Of a stretch of 64,000 nt of DNA, positions 1 to 10,384 are shown one piece after another. The stretch's first letter is position 1; the number at the start of each line of letters is the position of its first letter. The DNA lies in NCBI GenBank assembly GCA_947471745.1, contig CANJKZ010000010.1:6092501-6156500 (forward strand), given 5' to 3'. A program made the translations under genes and the position numbers. This DNA is from Closterium sp. Naga37s-1. Lineage: Eukaryota > Streptophyta > Zygnematophyceae > Desmidiales > Closteriaceae. The notes beneath the pieces are model-generated. The model saw only the letters and a list, made by a program, of their open reading frames with translations, ran no database searches and was not told the DNA's origin.

Positions 1-3000
1 AACAAGCTCTGGGTACGGGCCACTCGGCTCTACGGACTCATCCGAAGGCAGAGCTGAGAGCGAGTGGCGAGTAGACAGAGGAGTGGCCTGAGGCGAGGAG
101 TACGTGAAGTCGAAGCGCTGAAGGACCTGCTGCACCATGTGTGACTGAGTCAGGGTAATGGTGCGCTGTGCTCTGTCCCGGGTGATCTGCAAGCCAAGGT
201 AGCTGCGCAGTTCACCCAGGTCTGTGCACGTGTGTCTCTTCTGCAGCTCGGACTTCACGTGGGCGAGTCAAGCAGTGTCAGCAGTGGCAAAGACCAAGTC
301 GTCGACGTACACGAGGATGTAGAACGGCGGCAAAGAGGTGTCGGTGCGTAGAAACAACGACGGGTCGGCAGTAGAAGGAGCAAACCCAAGAGCCGCTAGC
401 GTAGTCCTCAGTGTGCCGTGCCACTCACGGGGCGCCTGGCGGAGACCGTAGACTGGCCGCCGGAGGCTCCACTGGGTACCAGGAGGAAACGACCCAGTGA
501 AGCCAGGTGGGCGGCGCAGCCAGATCTCCTCATGCAGGCTGCCCTGTAGGAAAGCAGTGCTGAAGTCAAGAGAGTGAAGCTCGTAGTCGCGCTGAGCGGT
601 TATGTGCAGCAGCACCCGAAGAGTGGTCATCTTCGGGGTGGGAGAGAAGGTCTGAAAGTAGTCAACTCCCTGCCGCTGACTGAAGCCTCGAGCCACGTAA
701 AGCGCCTTGAAGACAGGCGGAGAACCCGGCGGCCGCTTCACCCTGAAAATCCACATGCCACTGACGATGTTCGCCCCAGGTGGGGGAACCTCGTCGACGT
801 AGGTGCATGTGGACTTCCAGGAAGCCACCTTTGCGTCCATGGCTGACTGCCACTGTGAGGAGTAGGGACCTTCGATCGCCTCAGCGTACGATCGAGGAGT
901 CGGGATGTCTGGTGCATCCGGGTCTCCCTCAGGGGCAATCAACGTGGACACGAGATGTGGCAAAGCAGCAGCAAAACACTGGAACTCCTACTGCCTGTCC
1001 TCAAGGACGTCCGTGCTAAGAGCACACTCACCCCCGACGGACGGAGGACAGACAGACTCAGACTTAGTAACAAGACTAGCGGCGTAGTCTAGACGACAGC
1101 GAGCAGCAAAGTCGACAAGCTCAGCAACCAAGGCAGACGCAGCAGTGGACTCAAAGGAAGGGTCAGTGACAACAGTAGCCAGGAGACGCGTGACAGTAGG
1201 ACTGGCAGCACGAAGGGAGTCAGACTCCGGGTCAGCAAGAACAGGAAGAGAGGACTCTGGAGGAGACGGCAACGGGACACGCAGAGGAGCAGTGGAAGGA
1301 CGCAGTGCCATCTGGTGTGTGCCTGGGACCGCAGGAGGACGCGGACGTGGAGCACGACTACTAGTGCGAGCAGCACGAACAGGCGACGCAGGACGAGACG
1401 CAGGCTCACGACGCTCAGCAAGACCTCCAGTAGGACCAGTGTAGGGAGAAGGAGCAGGCAGGGGGGAGGCGGGCTGTAACTGTGACTGCGACTGGACAGG
1501 CTGTGGACACTCTAAGGAAGGAGCAGGACCAGTAGAGGGCGGGAGACCAAGAACCTGCTCAAGGAGCGGAACGAAGTACGGCTGCGGCTGCGCAGCGCCT
1601 CCAGAACCAGCAGGGACAGCACCAGTACCCCCAGCGGCAGCACCAGCGCCAGCAGCACCTCCAGCTCCAACAGCGCCAACTCCAGCACCCTCAGAAGCAC
1701 CAGCGCCAGCAGCACCTCCAGCGCCAACACCCCCAGTAGCTCCAGCTCAAGCAGCTCCAGCTCCAGCAGCTCCAGCAGCACCAACCCCAGCAGGACCGCC
1801 AGCTCCAGTACCGCCAGCAGCTTCAGCAGTACCTCCAGCAGGACCAACTCCAGCAGCCCCAGCAGCACCCTCAGTCCCAGCAGCTCCAGTACCGCCAGTA
1901 CGAGCACCTCCAGGACCAGTGGCTCCAGTAACTCCAGTGCCGACCCCAGGGTCAGCAGCAACAGTAGCACCTCCAGCTCCAGCAGCACCGCTCCAGCGCC
2001 GGGCAAACCACTCGCGCAGCTCCTGTGGAGAGGGTAGCTCCCGCCTCGACGAAGCACCCGAAGGGCCCCCAAACCCAGCACCGCCAGAGGCCACACGAGC
2101 AGACCAAGCACCCCCAGGCTCCGCACCCCCAGACTCAGCACCCCCAGGCTCAGCACCCCCAGACTCAGCACCCCCAGGCTCAGCACCCCTAGCAGTACCA
2201 GAGTCAACAGCTACCTCGACAAGCTCGACTGCGTCTACCTGGGACACACCTGACGGGGCAGGACCCTGAGGGGGGAGAGGGTCTACCGGGGGGGGACCTG
2301 GCGCAAGGAAGAGCGGCGGCGGAGGGAGGGGCGCAGTGCGGTAGGGGAAGAGACGGTAGTAAGGCACCGACTCGTCAAAGGTGACGACGTCCTGGGAGGA
2401 CAGAACACGGCGCGAGGTGGGGTGGTAAAACTGCCAGCCAGGCGCGTCAGGGGGGAAGCCAAGGAAGACGCAGGGAACAGCACGGGGGGACAGCTTGTCC
2501 GCAGACAAGTCGCGGACAAACGCCCGAGATCCCCAGACACGAAACGCAGACGCATCGCCAACCTTCCCCGTCCATCGCAAGGTGGGGGAGGTCTCTGGCA
2601 AGGAGACCCAGGGCTGAAGGTTGATCTGATGCGCTGCGTACTGAACCGCAAACGGCCACAGAAAATGGGGAGCAGCCACATGGATCATGGACGTACGAGC
2701 GACGTCCATGACCATGCCAATGCAGCGCTCAGCAATCCCATTTTGCTGTGGAGAGGCCGGAAGCGTGAAGGTCTGGCGGATGCCCTGTGCGCGACAGAAG
2801 GCTCCCAGAAGGGCAGAGGAAAACTCCCCGCCTCTGTCAGAGTGCAGATGCAGAACAGGAAAGTCCGAGCCGAAACTCTCATTGAGCTGGAGACGAGCTG
2901 CGCGGATCCAGTCGATCAACACTGCAGTGACGTCACCCTTGCTGCGCAAGGGGAAGACCGTGGTGTAACGCGAGTAGTCGTCAACCACCAACAGGAAGTA

Positions 3001-5235
3001 ACGCTCGTGACCCTGGCCACGGACGCGGGCGGGGCCCCACACGTCCATGTAAAGAGTCTGCAACGGAGCCTCTGTCGGAGGAAACTCGGAGGAGTGAGGG
3101 GCGGCGGGCTGCCGCCCCTTGACGCAGGGAACGCAGGTAGGGGCAGGCCCCGGAGGGAGGGGAGGGAGGGACCGGGGGAGACCAGAGACAAGGTAACGGG
3201 AGGCCATGCCTCGGAGACGAGGCAGGGAGGGGTGACCAAGGCGGTGGTGCCAGAGGAGAGTCTGGTGGGACAGGAGACGACACGAGCAGGGAGCAGACTC
3301 AGGACCAGACCTGGACGCTGCAGCAAACACCTGACCCGACGCAGCTACCTGACCAGACTCAGCAACCGGAGGAGACTCAGTAGTCAGTGTGTACAGGCTC
3401 GACCCCGGCTGACGGGTAAACGTGGCCAAGTGTCGGCCCGTCCGAGCACACGTACAGTGGGTCACCCGCTGACTCGCAGGAGTGAACTGGTCAACCCCCC
3501 CATCCTGTAGATCAGCACCACTCACCAAGTTCGTAGAGAACGAGGGGAGGTAGAGACCTAACAGGGTGCCAGAGGGGGCCGCCGGACACGGTAAGACAGT
3601 GGAGAAGTGGGCACGGACAGGACCCCCAGAGGGGTCCGCCAGGGAGACCGCAACTGGCCGACTAAGCGGCGTAAGCGTGGTGCGGTCTCGAAAGAAGGAG
3701 CGGGAAGCACCCGAGTCAAGGGTGAAGGTGTGTAAGGCCTGAGCCGACGTGGTACATGAGAGAGCAGACTCACCAGCACCTGGGGCAGCAGACGCACTAG
3801 CACGGAGAGCAGCAGCCTCACCAGCACCTAGAGCAGCAGCCTCAATGCCGGGTCAGGCGGAACACACAGGTAACAGTCACCCTCATCACTAGTAGACACA
3901 ACATACATGGCAGCAAGATTGGCATCATAATCTAGATCAAAGATTGCAACCTCCGACCTAAGCAGCTCGCCCCAGCGGGGGATCTCAGTGGCGTCAGGGA
4001 ACTGGAGACGCCAAGCGTCCGTCAGGCGGCCGAAGCAGCGCTGGGTGGTGTGTGGGCCACCGCACGGCTCACCAGTGCGGTCGCTGGTATGCAGGACGTA
4101 GGCACAAGGACCAGCACCCCCACCCCGCTGACGCGCAGCGTACCACTCACGAAGCTGCTGGGGGGGCGGGGTCTCACGAGTGCGCTACTGCTGCTGGCAC
4201 TGACCACCACCGAAGCCGCCCCGCTGCGCAGAGCCACCCTGACCAGCTCCACCTCCGCCGCCGCCACCTCCGCCACCACCGCCACCGCCTCCTCCTCCGC
4301 TCCCACCGCCACCGCCGCCGCCGCCTCCGCCTCCACCGCCGCCACCGAAGCCCCCACCCCCGCCACCACTCCCACCGCCACCCCCACTCCCTCCGCCGCC
4401 TCCACCGCCACCTCCACCGCCCCCGCCAGTCCCTCCAGCGCCCTTGCCTCCCTTGCCCTTGCCGGTGCGGCGTCTCCCGCTAGGGGCAGACGCAGCGCCG
4501 ACCGACTCGGTGCCAACGAAGTCGACGGAAGCAGCAGAGGCAACAGAGCGCAAAAGGGGGGAAGGGGAGCACCCCTCAAAGAAGGGGGCACGAGGGTCAC
4601 CACGAGAGGCTCCTACAGCGACTATACTCTTCTCAGCTGCCAGGAGGCGCTCCTCGAGGAGGTCAACGGTGAGTGTGGTGGGGAAAACAGAGAGGAAGTG
4701 GTCCCTGACCGAGCGAAGGGAGTCAGGGAGCCGGGTGACTATGTAGTAGAGGGTGATGTACATGGGGGGGGGTGTTCTTGGCGCAGAACTCAGCAGGAAG
4801 CGCAGCGCAGTAGCGGGTGTCACTAGTGCGAAGGTGCGTAATGAGGTCAGCGACTGTGGGTAAGGCGGCGAGGTCAGGAAACAGGTACGGCAGCATGAGG
4901 CGGCTAAGAGCAGCAGTGGCAGGGGAAGAGTAGCTTGCAACTACAGCATCGTACAGGGTCTTAGCACTCTTGTACTGACTAAAGTGCGCGCGCTCAGTGG
5001 ACGGCAAGTGACTACGCACAGCAAGACGGGCAGCAGCATCGCGTGTGGCCCACTGTGAGCGAACAGTGCTGTCAGCATCGGCAGCAGGGGCAGTAGAGGC
5101 GCCAGACGTGAGATCGAACAGTGAGAGACCGTCCTTCCTATCGCACTGTAGGAAAAGCTGTAGATCATCGACCGAGACCTCAAAGTCAACAGCCTGACCC
5201 TCAGCATCAAAGACTAGAACGCTAGGGGTAGCCAT
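1..5235 (-). pseudogene. Gag-Pol of copia element A, broken
   Basis: Gag starts at the ATG at 5235 (MATPSVLVFDAEG), the same start context as in B. Gag changes frame at a run of nine C (sense strand) at 4764-4772. It then passes through a glycine tract (about 4190-4450) and a Cys/His motif CX3HX4C (about 4035-4075). The protease motif DSGAS lies near 3715. Integrase follows, with the HHRLGH finger near 3240, LHSDRGGEF near 2840 and QQNGIAER near 2735. A linker made of 5-residue Gly-Ala-Glu repeats lies at about 1700-2220. Reverse transcriptase runs to the window edge with YVDD near 310. In-frame stops occur at 988-990 (TAG where B has GAG) and 268-270 (TGA where B has GGA). These are point nonsense mutations, so the copy is degraded but full-length as far as visible. 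Confidence 0.88.
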
Positions 5236-5539
5236 GACAGCAGTGGCAGCAGGCTAGGGGCAGCAGTAGCAGGTGTGGCTCGGCAGTGCTCTCACCAGGG
5301 CTGGTAGGTAGGGGCCGGCAAGCGGTGGGGCAGGGCCGAGGCGCGTCGGCAGGGACAGAGCCGCGACCGCGGCGGCAGCTCCTGCTGTCAGTGGTGGCGG
5401 CACTCGCGGCTGTCAGCGGCGACGGCTGCTGCTGGTGGCGGCCGCCGCTGCTGTCGGCGGCGTCTGCTGCTGTCGGCTGCTGCTGGCGGCCGGCGGCGGC
5501 TGCTGCTGGCGGCGGCTGCTGCTGGTGGCGGAGGAGCCG

Positions 5540-6190
5540 AGAAGGGGCCGCGAGGGGCCTCGAAGGGCGGCGACGGGGCCGCTACGGGCGGCGACGGGGC
5601 CGCTAGGGGCGGCGACGGGGCCGCGAAGGGGCCGCGAGGGGCCAAGAAGGGCGGCGACAGGGCCGCTAGGGACGGCAACGGGGCCGCGAAGGGCGGCGAC
5701 GGGGCCGATAGGGGCGGCGACGGGGCCGCGAAGGGCGGCAACGGGGCCGATAGGGGCGGCGACGGGGCCGCGAAGGGTGGCGACGGGGCCGCTAGGGGCG
5801 GCAACGGGGCCGCAAAGGGCGGCGACGGGGCCGCTAGGGACGGCGACGGGGCCGCGAAGGGCGGCGACAGGGCCGATAGGGGCAGCGACGGGGCCGCGAA
5901 GGGCGGCGACGGGGCCGCTAGGGGCGGCGACGGGGCCGCAAAGGGCGGCGACAGGGCCGTAACGGGCGGCGACGGGGTCGCGAGGGGCGGAAACGGAGCC
6001 GCGAGGGGCGGCGACGGGGCCGCTAGGGGCGGCGACGGGGCCGCGAAGGGTGGCGACGGGGCCGCTCGGAGTGGCGACGGGGCCGCTCGGAGTGGCGACG
6101 GGGCCGCGAGGGGCGGCGACGGGCCGCGAAGTGCGGCGACGGGGCCGCTAGGGGTGGCGCGAGGGGCCGTGAGAGGGGCCTATAGGAGGG
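5540..6190. repeat. 21-bp GC-rich tandem repeat in the leader of element A
   Basis: The unit is about 21 bp and alternates GGCGGCGACGGGGCCGC with TAGGGG or GAAG variants, giving some 30 copies between Gag and the 5' LTR. Because 21 is divisible by three, the array is open in several frames on both strands and would encode 7-residue repeats; nothing marks these as genes. A more degenerate GC-rich leader occupies the same place in B (15886-16440) and in H. Position and composition suggest an untranslated leader of the family. Confidence 0.75.
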
Positions 6191-6337
6191 CGCGACGGGC
6201 CGCTAAGGGCAGGGGACGGGACGAGAGGGCGGCCCACGGGGCGCGCCTCGGGCAGGGGCGACTCGCGCTCCGGTCAGAAAAAAAAAATTTCGATTTTCCA
6301 GTGGTGGGCCCTAGGAAGCGTTCCCACTAGGGAACCT

Positions 6338-6348
6338 GCTCTATACCA
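6338..6348 (-). promoter_or_regulatory. Primer-binding site of element A
   Basis: Directly after the LTR the minus strand reads TGGTATAGAGC. It differs from the plant copia initiator-Met site TGGTATCAGAGC by loss of one C. The site is degenerate, consistent with an inactive copy. Confidence 0.65.
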
Positions 6349-6473
6349 TGTGAAGAAATAAGGAATGAATTGACTAGGTGAGATGTGGGTACAAGTAGAA
6401 AACCTAGAAATGCTGTACCCCATATTGTCTACCCCACTACAGCCTATACAGACTATAGCATATGGATTTGACA
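6349..6473 (-). repeat. 5' LTR of element A (125 bp)
   Basis: In minus-strand sense it starts TGTCAAATCC and ends TTCTTCACA, immediately followed by the primer site. It aligns with the 125-bp 3' LTR of B (28943-29067), including the shared stretch around TAGGCTGTAGTGG. The 140 bp beyond it (6474 to about 6614) is AT-rich with no feature I can name. Confidence 0.75.
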
Positions 6474-6614
6474 CCTAGAATGGTGCTATAACTATAATAA
6501 ATATAGTAAAGCAAAGATCCTGAGAAAAACGAGCAAAAGCATACATAATAAGGCTAAGCAAGATAAAGCATAGAAAGGTAAATCCGAGTAGGCAGAGCCG
6601 TCGTACTCTCACAT

Positions 6615-7736
6615 AAAGTAAGCACGTTGCTTACTCATATCGCTGGTATTAAGCGTAACTAATATGATTCATACTAAGCGTAAGTGTGTTACATACTCAT
6701 ATGGATCAAACTAAGAGTATGTGCATTACTTACTTATATAGATGGTACTAAGAGTAAGCGCGTTACTTACCCATATGGTCGGTACTAGGCGTAAGTGCGT
6801 CACTTACCCATATGAATGTTACTAACAGTAGGTGCGTTCCTTACCATATGGTTGGTACCAAGAGTAAGCGCGTTACTTACTCATATGGCTAGTACTAAGC
6901 GTAAGAGCGTTACTTACCTATATGATTGGAGCTAGGACTAAGCGCATGATATACTCATACGGATGGTAATAAGAGTAAGTTCGTTACTTGCCTATATGGT
7001 CACTACTAAGTGTAAATGCGTTACTTACCCATATGGATGGTACTAAGAATAGGTGCATCATTTACCCATAAGCATGGTACTAAAAGTAAGTGCGTTACTA
7101 ATACACATGGATGGTACTAAGAGTAATTGCGTTACTTATCCGAATAGTTGTTACTAAAAGTAAGAGCGTTAATTACCCATATGGTTGTTATTAAGAGTAA
7201 CCACGTTACTTACCCATATCGATGGTAATTGGTATAAGAGCGCTACTTACCCATATGGTAGGTACTACGAGCAAATGTGTTTCTTACCCATATGGTTGGT
7301 ATGAAGAGTAAGTGCGCTACCTGCTCATATGGTTGGTACTATATGTAAGTGCGTTACTTATCCATATGGTTGGTACTAAGCCTACGTGCGTTACTTACCG
7401 AAATGGTTGGTACTATGAGTAAGTTCGCTACTTACCGATATGGTTGGTACAAAGGGTAAGTACGTTACTAACTGATATGGTTGGTACTAGATGTAAGTGC
7501 GTTACTTACCCATATGGTTGGTACAAAGCATAAGAGCGTTAATTATCCATATGGTTGGTACCAAAATAGGTGTATTGCTTACCCATGTGGACGGTAAGAA
7601 TAACGGCGTTGCTTACTCACGGGTTGTACTAAGAGTATGCGCACTACCTACTCATATGATTGATACTAAGGTAAGTGCGCTACTAACCTATATGGATACT
7701 TACCGTAAGTACGCAACTTACCCATATGGTTGGTAC
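6615..7736 (+). repeat. Satellite block 1, ~37-bp monomer, forward orientation
   Basis: Degenerate tandem copies have the consensus parts GTTGGTACTAAGNGTAAGTG then CGTTACTTACCCATATG. Each unit contains the dyad GTAAGT-GCGTT-ACTTAC and a palindromic CATATG. Some units lose one or a few bases. It ends where a family-2 LTR begins (TGTTGG at 7737). There is no coding content beyond short accidental frames. Confidence 0.92.
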
Positions 7737-7853
7737 TGTTGGTGAAAATGACTAATAAAATCAAGCTACTAAGACGCAATTCAAATTGAAACCTCTCCTC
7801 GGGGTCGCCTCGAAGGGTCCTTGGGTGCCTCGTACAAGACCAGCCCCTATCCT
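7737..7853 (-). repeat. Family-2 LTR, outer piece, interrupted
   Basis: It matches the first ~115 bp (plus-strand reading) of the E LTRs, from TGTTGGTG through the segment ending CAAGACCAGCCCCTATCCT. It then breaks off abruptly into a 26-bp minisatellite. The rest of the same LTR resumes at about 9668. Only about 25 LTR bases are missing across the gap, so the 1.8 kb between looks like an insertion into, or expansion within, one LTR. Confidence 0.8.
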
Positions 7854-8316
7854 GACATGACATCGCTGCTCTACGCCATGACATGACATCGCTGCTCTAC
7901 GCCATGACATGACATTGCTGCTCTACGCCATGACATGACATCGCTGCTCTACGCCATGCCATGACATCGCTGCTCTAAGCCATGACATGACACCGCTGCT
8001 CTACGCCATGACATGACATCGCTGCTCTACGCCATGCCATGACATCGCTGCTCTAAGCCATGACATGATATCGCTGCTCTACGCCATGACATGACATCGC
8101 TGCTCTACGCCATGACATGACATCGCTGCTCTACGCCATGACATGACATCGCTGCTCTACGCCATGGCATGACACCGCTGCTCTACGCCATGGCATGACA
8201 CCGCTGCTCTACGCCATGACATCACATCGCTGCTCTACGCCATGACATGACACCGCTGCTCTACGCCATGACGTGACACCGCTGCTCTACCCCATGACAT
8301 GACACCGCCGCTCTAC
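7854..8316. repeat. 26-bp minisatellite
   Basis: About 18 tandem copies of a 26-bp unit built from CATGACATGACATCGCTG and CTCTACGC, with scattered point changes (CATGCCATG, CATGGCATG, ACACCG). Array ends are sharp. It lies inside the split family-2 LTR and has no coding potential I would trust. Confidence 0.9.
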
Positions 8317-8390
8317 CCATGCCCATTGTAACCCATCTCCCCCCTCCTTCTTCCCCACCTCCCCTCTTGTCATATCCTCATTAACGACAG

Positions 8391-8430
8391 TGTGAAGAAG
8401 CTTTCACAGCATCAGGCCACACTAGTCCAC
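8391..8430 (+). pseudogene. Degenerate copy 1 of a CFA-synthase-like exon
   Basis: From GTGTGAAGAAGC the sequence lines up base by base with the better copies at 8572 and 8695 (GTGTGGAGGAGC...GGCCGCACTA), and the upstream bases CTCATTAACGACAG resemble the intron end CTCATAAACACCAG of copy 4. The reading frame is no longer meaningful. Homology rests on my manual alignment over some 40 bases. Confidence 0.45.
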
Positions 8431-8441
8431 TGCACTGACAG

Positions 8442-8469
8442 GTGACTTTTGAGTCGACTCAAAAGTCAC
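8442..8469. other. Perfect 28-bp palindrome
   Basis: The half-site GTGACTTTTGAGTC is followed directly by its exact reverse complement GACTCAAAAGTCAC, with no spacer. It sits between exon copies 1 and 2. It could extrude a cruciform or mark an inverted-duplication joint. Confidence 0.9.
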
Positions 8470-8495
8470 AACATCGGGCCACACTAGTCCACTGC
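8451..8495 (+). pseudogene. Degenerate copy 2 of a CFA-synthase-like exon
   Basis: It shares a 27-bp segment (CATCGGGCCACACTAGTCC and neighbours) with copy 1 and more distantly with copies 3 and 4. Its left part forms half of the 28-bp perfect palindrome at 8442-8469. It is too decayed to read as protein. Confidence 0.4.
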
Positions 8496-8571
8496 GCTAT
8501 GACTATGCCACTGCTGTGCATGCCACTTAGCATGACCCCCACCTTCCCCTTCCCCCTCTACCGACTAACTG

Positions 8572-8625
8572 TGTGGAGGAGCTGGAGAACATTGGGCCGC
8601 ACTACACCACGACGCTCATGCATTG
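8572..8625 (+). pseudogene. Copy 3 of a CFA-synthase-like exon
   Basis: It reads VEELENIGPHYTTTLMHW before running into GT. It is preceded by a pyrimidine-rich tract but lacks an AG at the expected acceptor (ACTG instead). It is near identical to copy 4 over its first ~50 bases. The motif ENIGPHY-TTL-W resembles the C-terminal region of cyclopropane-fatty-acyl-phospholipid synthases and related SAM methyltransferases. The assignment is by motif memory only. Confidence 0.5.
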
Positions 8626-8694
8626 GTGTTACCCATGCCTTTTACCCTCCCCCCACTCCCCACTCCCCCCTCCCCCCTCTCTCATAAACACCAG

Positions 8695-8775
8695 TGTGGA
8701 GGAGCTGGAGAACATTGGCCCGCACTACGCCACGACGCTCATGAGATGGCACGACAACTTCATGGCTCACCGGCA
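8695..8775 (+). pseudogene. Copy 4: intact internal exon, CFA synthase/SAM methyltransferase C-terminal motif
   Basis: An 81-bp exon follows a long polypyrimidine tract and CCAG, and stops at a consensus donor GTGAGT. It reads VEELENIGPHYATTLMRW then HDNFMAHR, with two bases of a split codon at the end. It enters and leaves in the same phase, so it could be duplicated without shifting frame. The protein motif resembles the end of cyclopropane-fatty-acyl-phospholipid synthase (TTLMxW). No neighbouring exons of such a gene are recognisable in the window, so this is a captured or relic fragment rather than a gene. Confidence 0.55.
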
Positions 8776-8807
8776 GTGAGTCGCGCTACAGTCTTGCATT
8801 TAGTGGG

Positions 8808-9205
8808 ATGACATGGGATGGCATGGAATGGCATGGGATGGCAGGGGATGGCATGGGATGGCATGGCATGGCATGGGATGGCATGGGATGGGATGGGATG
8901 GCATGGGATGGCATGGGATGGCATGGGATGGCATGGGATGGCATGGGATGGCATGGCATGGGATGGCATGGGATGGCATGGGATGGCATGGGATGGCATG
9001 GGATGGCATGGGATGGCATGGGATGGCATGGGATGGCATGAGATGGCATGGGATGGCATGGGATGGCATGGAATGGCATGGGATGGCATGGGATGGCATG
9101 GAATGGCATGGGATGGCATGGGATGGCATGGTATGGCATGGGATGGCATGGGATGGCATGGGATGGCATGGGATGGCATGGGATGGCATGGGATGGGAAT
9201 AGCAT
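8808..9205. repeat. 10-bp minisatellite (GGATGGCATG)n
   Basis: About 40 copies of GGATGGCATG with variants (GGAATGGC, GGGATGGG). The array is open in most frames on both strands, which produces long meaningless frames rich in Trp-His-Gly-Met or Pro-Cys-His. It lies between exon copy 4 and exon tail copy 5. Confidence 0.95.
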
Positions 9206-9307
9206 AGAGCAGGGCACGGGGTTGCCACAATGCTCATGGCTCCTCGCACTGACCGAAACCCATCTGCGTGATCTCACTGCACCAACCTTCCTTCCTCACA
9301 TGCACAG

Positions 9308-9328
9308 CAACTTCATGGCTCACCGGCA
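9308..9328 (+). pseudogene. Copy 5: exon tail only, with donor site
   Basis: AACTTCATGGCTCACCGGCA followed by GTGAGT repeats exactly the last part of the 8695-8775 exon and its donor. It is preceded by CACATGCACAG, an AG that could act as an acceptor. The intervening decamer array therefore separates two copies of the same exon end. Confidence 0.55.
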
Positions 9329-9351
9329 GTGAGTGCTGAGGGCTTGAGGGT

Positions 9352-9650
9352 TTGATGGCGTTGGGATGTCGTTGGGATGGCGTTGGGATGGCGTTGGGAT
9401 GGCGTTGGGATGGCGTTGAGAAGGCATTGAGATGGCAGTGACGTGGAAACGAACATAGCATGGCATCGAGGTGGCATCGAGGTGGCATGGCGCACAGGGT
9501 ATATTTTTTGACACGGTCATACATTCAGTGCATATGTGGCGGTTTAGACTTTAACAATGGGATGGCTGTGGCATGGTATTGACATGGTATTGACATGGTA
9601 TTGGCATGGCATGGAATGGCATGGAATGGCATAGGATGGCATGTCAACTT
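9352..9650. repeat. 10-11-bp degenerate minisatellites
   Basis: Two short arrays: GTTGGGATGGC repeats at 9352-9490, decaying into GGTGGCATCGA, then TGGTATTGACA/GGCATGGAAT repeats at 9560-9650. They are related in composition to the GGATGGCATG array and probably share its origin. Confidence 0.75.
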
Positions 9651-9667
9651 CATGATGCATGCACAAG

Positions 9668-10090
9668 TAGGGAGAGGAATAAGAAGAGCGCAATCTAATA
9701 GCAAGAGTACCTTGAACGTCGCGCATCGTGCCGTGCAGACTGTCGATCGGATTAAGCTGAGAAATTTCTATATCGAAGCTCGCTCGAAGAGCTTTAAGAT
9801 AAGCCAAGGTGCCTTGCGAAAAGTTCTGCCATTGCAGAGTTACGGCTCGGACAGCGTTTGCCTAACGTAGGAGTGCTAGCGTACTAGAAATTCCAGCGAG
9901 AAGGAATTCGCTTGAATCAAATTTACTAAATCCTGAATACAAACAGGGAAGGAATAAATAGCTCTAGCTACCAAGGACCTTGGGTATCAACCTGGGAACA
10001 ACCAGGGATGATCCCAAATAAAACCAAGCAACAGAACCAACCTGGCTGGACGAAACAGTAGGTAGTAGGTTGGTAAACAACCTCTGGTTC
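9668..10090 (-). repeat. Family-2 LTR, inner piece, truncated
   Basis: From GAGAGGAATAAG through the conserved AAGAGTACCTTGAACGTCGC, the GCTAGCGTACTAG region and AACAACCTCTGGTTCTG, this continues the LTR begun at 7737. It stops at 10090, where the leader of J begins; roughly the last half of a 1.09-kb LTR is absent. There is no internal element sequence next to it. Confidence 0.8.
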
Positions 10091-10100
10091 TGACGCGTCC

Positions 10101-10345
10101 GCCGTTCTTCCTCCTCTTTTTTCTCCACTCAGCGGCGCAGCAGCAGACTACTCCGATGTTATCCCTCCTCTTGTTTCTCCCCTGAGCGGCGCAGTAGCAG
10201 ACTACTCCGCCGTTATCTCTCTTCCTCTTGTTTCTCCCCTCAGCGGTGCAGCAGTAGACTACTCCGCCGTTATCCTTCCTCTTCTTGTTTCTCCCCTCAA
10301 CGGCTTAGCAGCTGACTACCTCGCCCCTATTCCTCCTCCTCTTTT
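10101..10345 (+). repeat. ~60-bp tandem repeat in the leader of J
   Basis: About four imperfect units, each containing CTTGTTTCTCCCCTCAGCGG, a GCAGCAGACTACTCCGC segment and TTATC, precede the first ATG of J. They form a repetitive untranslated leader, as in family 3 although the sequences are unrelated. Confidence 0.75.
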
Positions 10346-10384
10346 GTCTCTTCACATCTGCTCCATTGCTATCTCCTTCCCTTG

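Larger units (their letters stand above)
1..6473 (-). mobile_element. Copia retrotransposon A (family 3), 5' portion, cut by window edge
   Basis: The element reads leftward: 5' LTR at 6349-6473, primer site at 6338-6348, a GC-rich tandem-repeat leader, then Gag, protease, integrase and reverse transcriptase, in the order typical of Ty1/copia. The window starts inside the reverse transcriptase, so RNase H and the 3' LTR are not visible. It is the same family as B at 15.9-29.1 kb: the proteins align along their whole length and the LTRs are homologous and equally short. No target duplication can be tested because the other end is missing. The coding region contains nonsense codons and a frame change, so this copy is probably not autonomous. 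Confidence 0.9.

Noticed and set aside
2422..3510. A 362-codon antisense frame over integrase of A, with a similar 372-codon antisense frame over B (18161-19279)
   Set aside because: The two are similar only because the sense integrase is conserved and GC-rich; the antisense frames match no family I know and have no promoter evidence.
5286..5962. Open frames with 7-residue Ala-Thr-Gly-Pro repeats in A's leader
   Set aside because: Consequence of a 21-bp tandem repeat; open on both strands and located between the LTR and Gag.
8760..9330. Long overlapping open frames on both strands over the decamer array (Trp-His-Gly-Met and Pro-Cys-His-Met proteins)
   Set aside because: They arise from the 10-bp period (GGATGGCATG), which has no stop in most frames; no codon bias, domain or independent start context.
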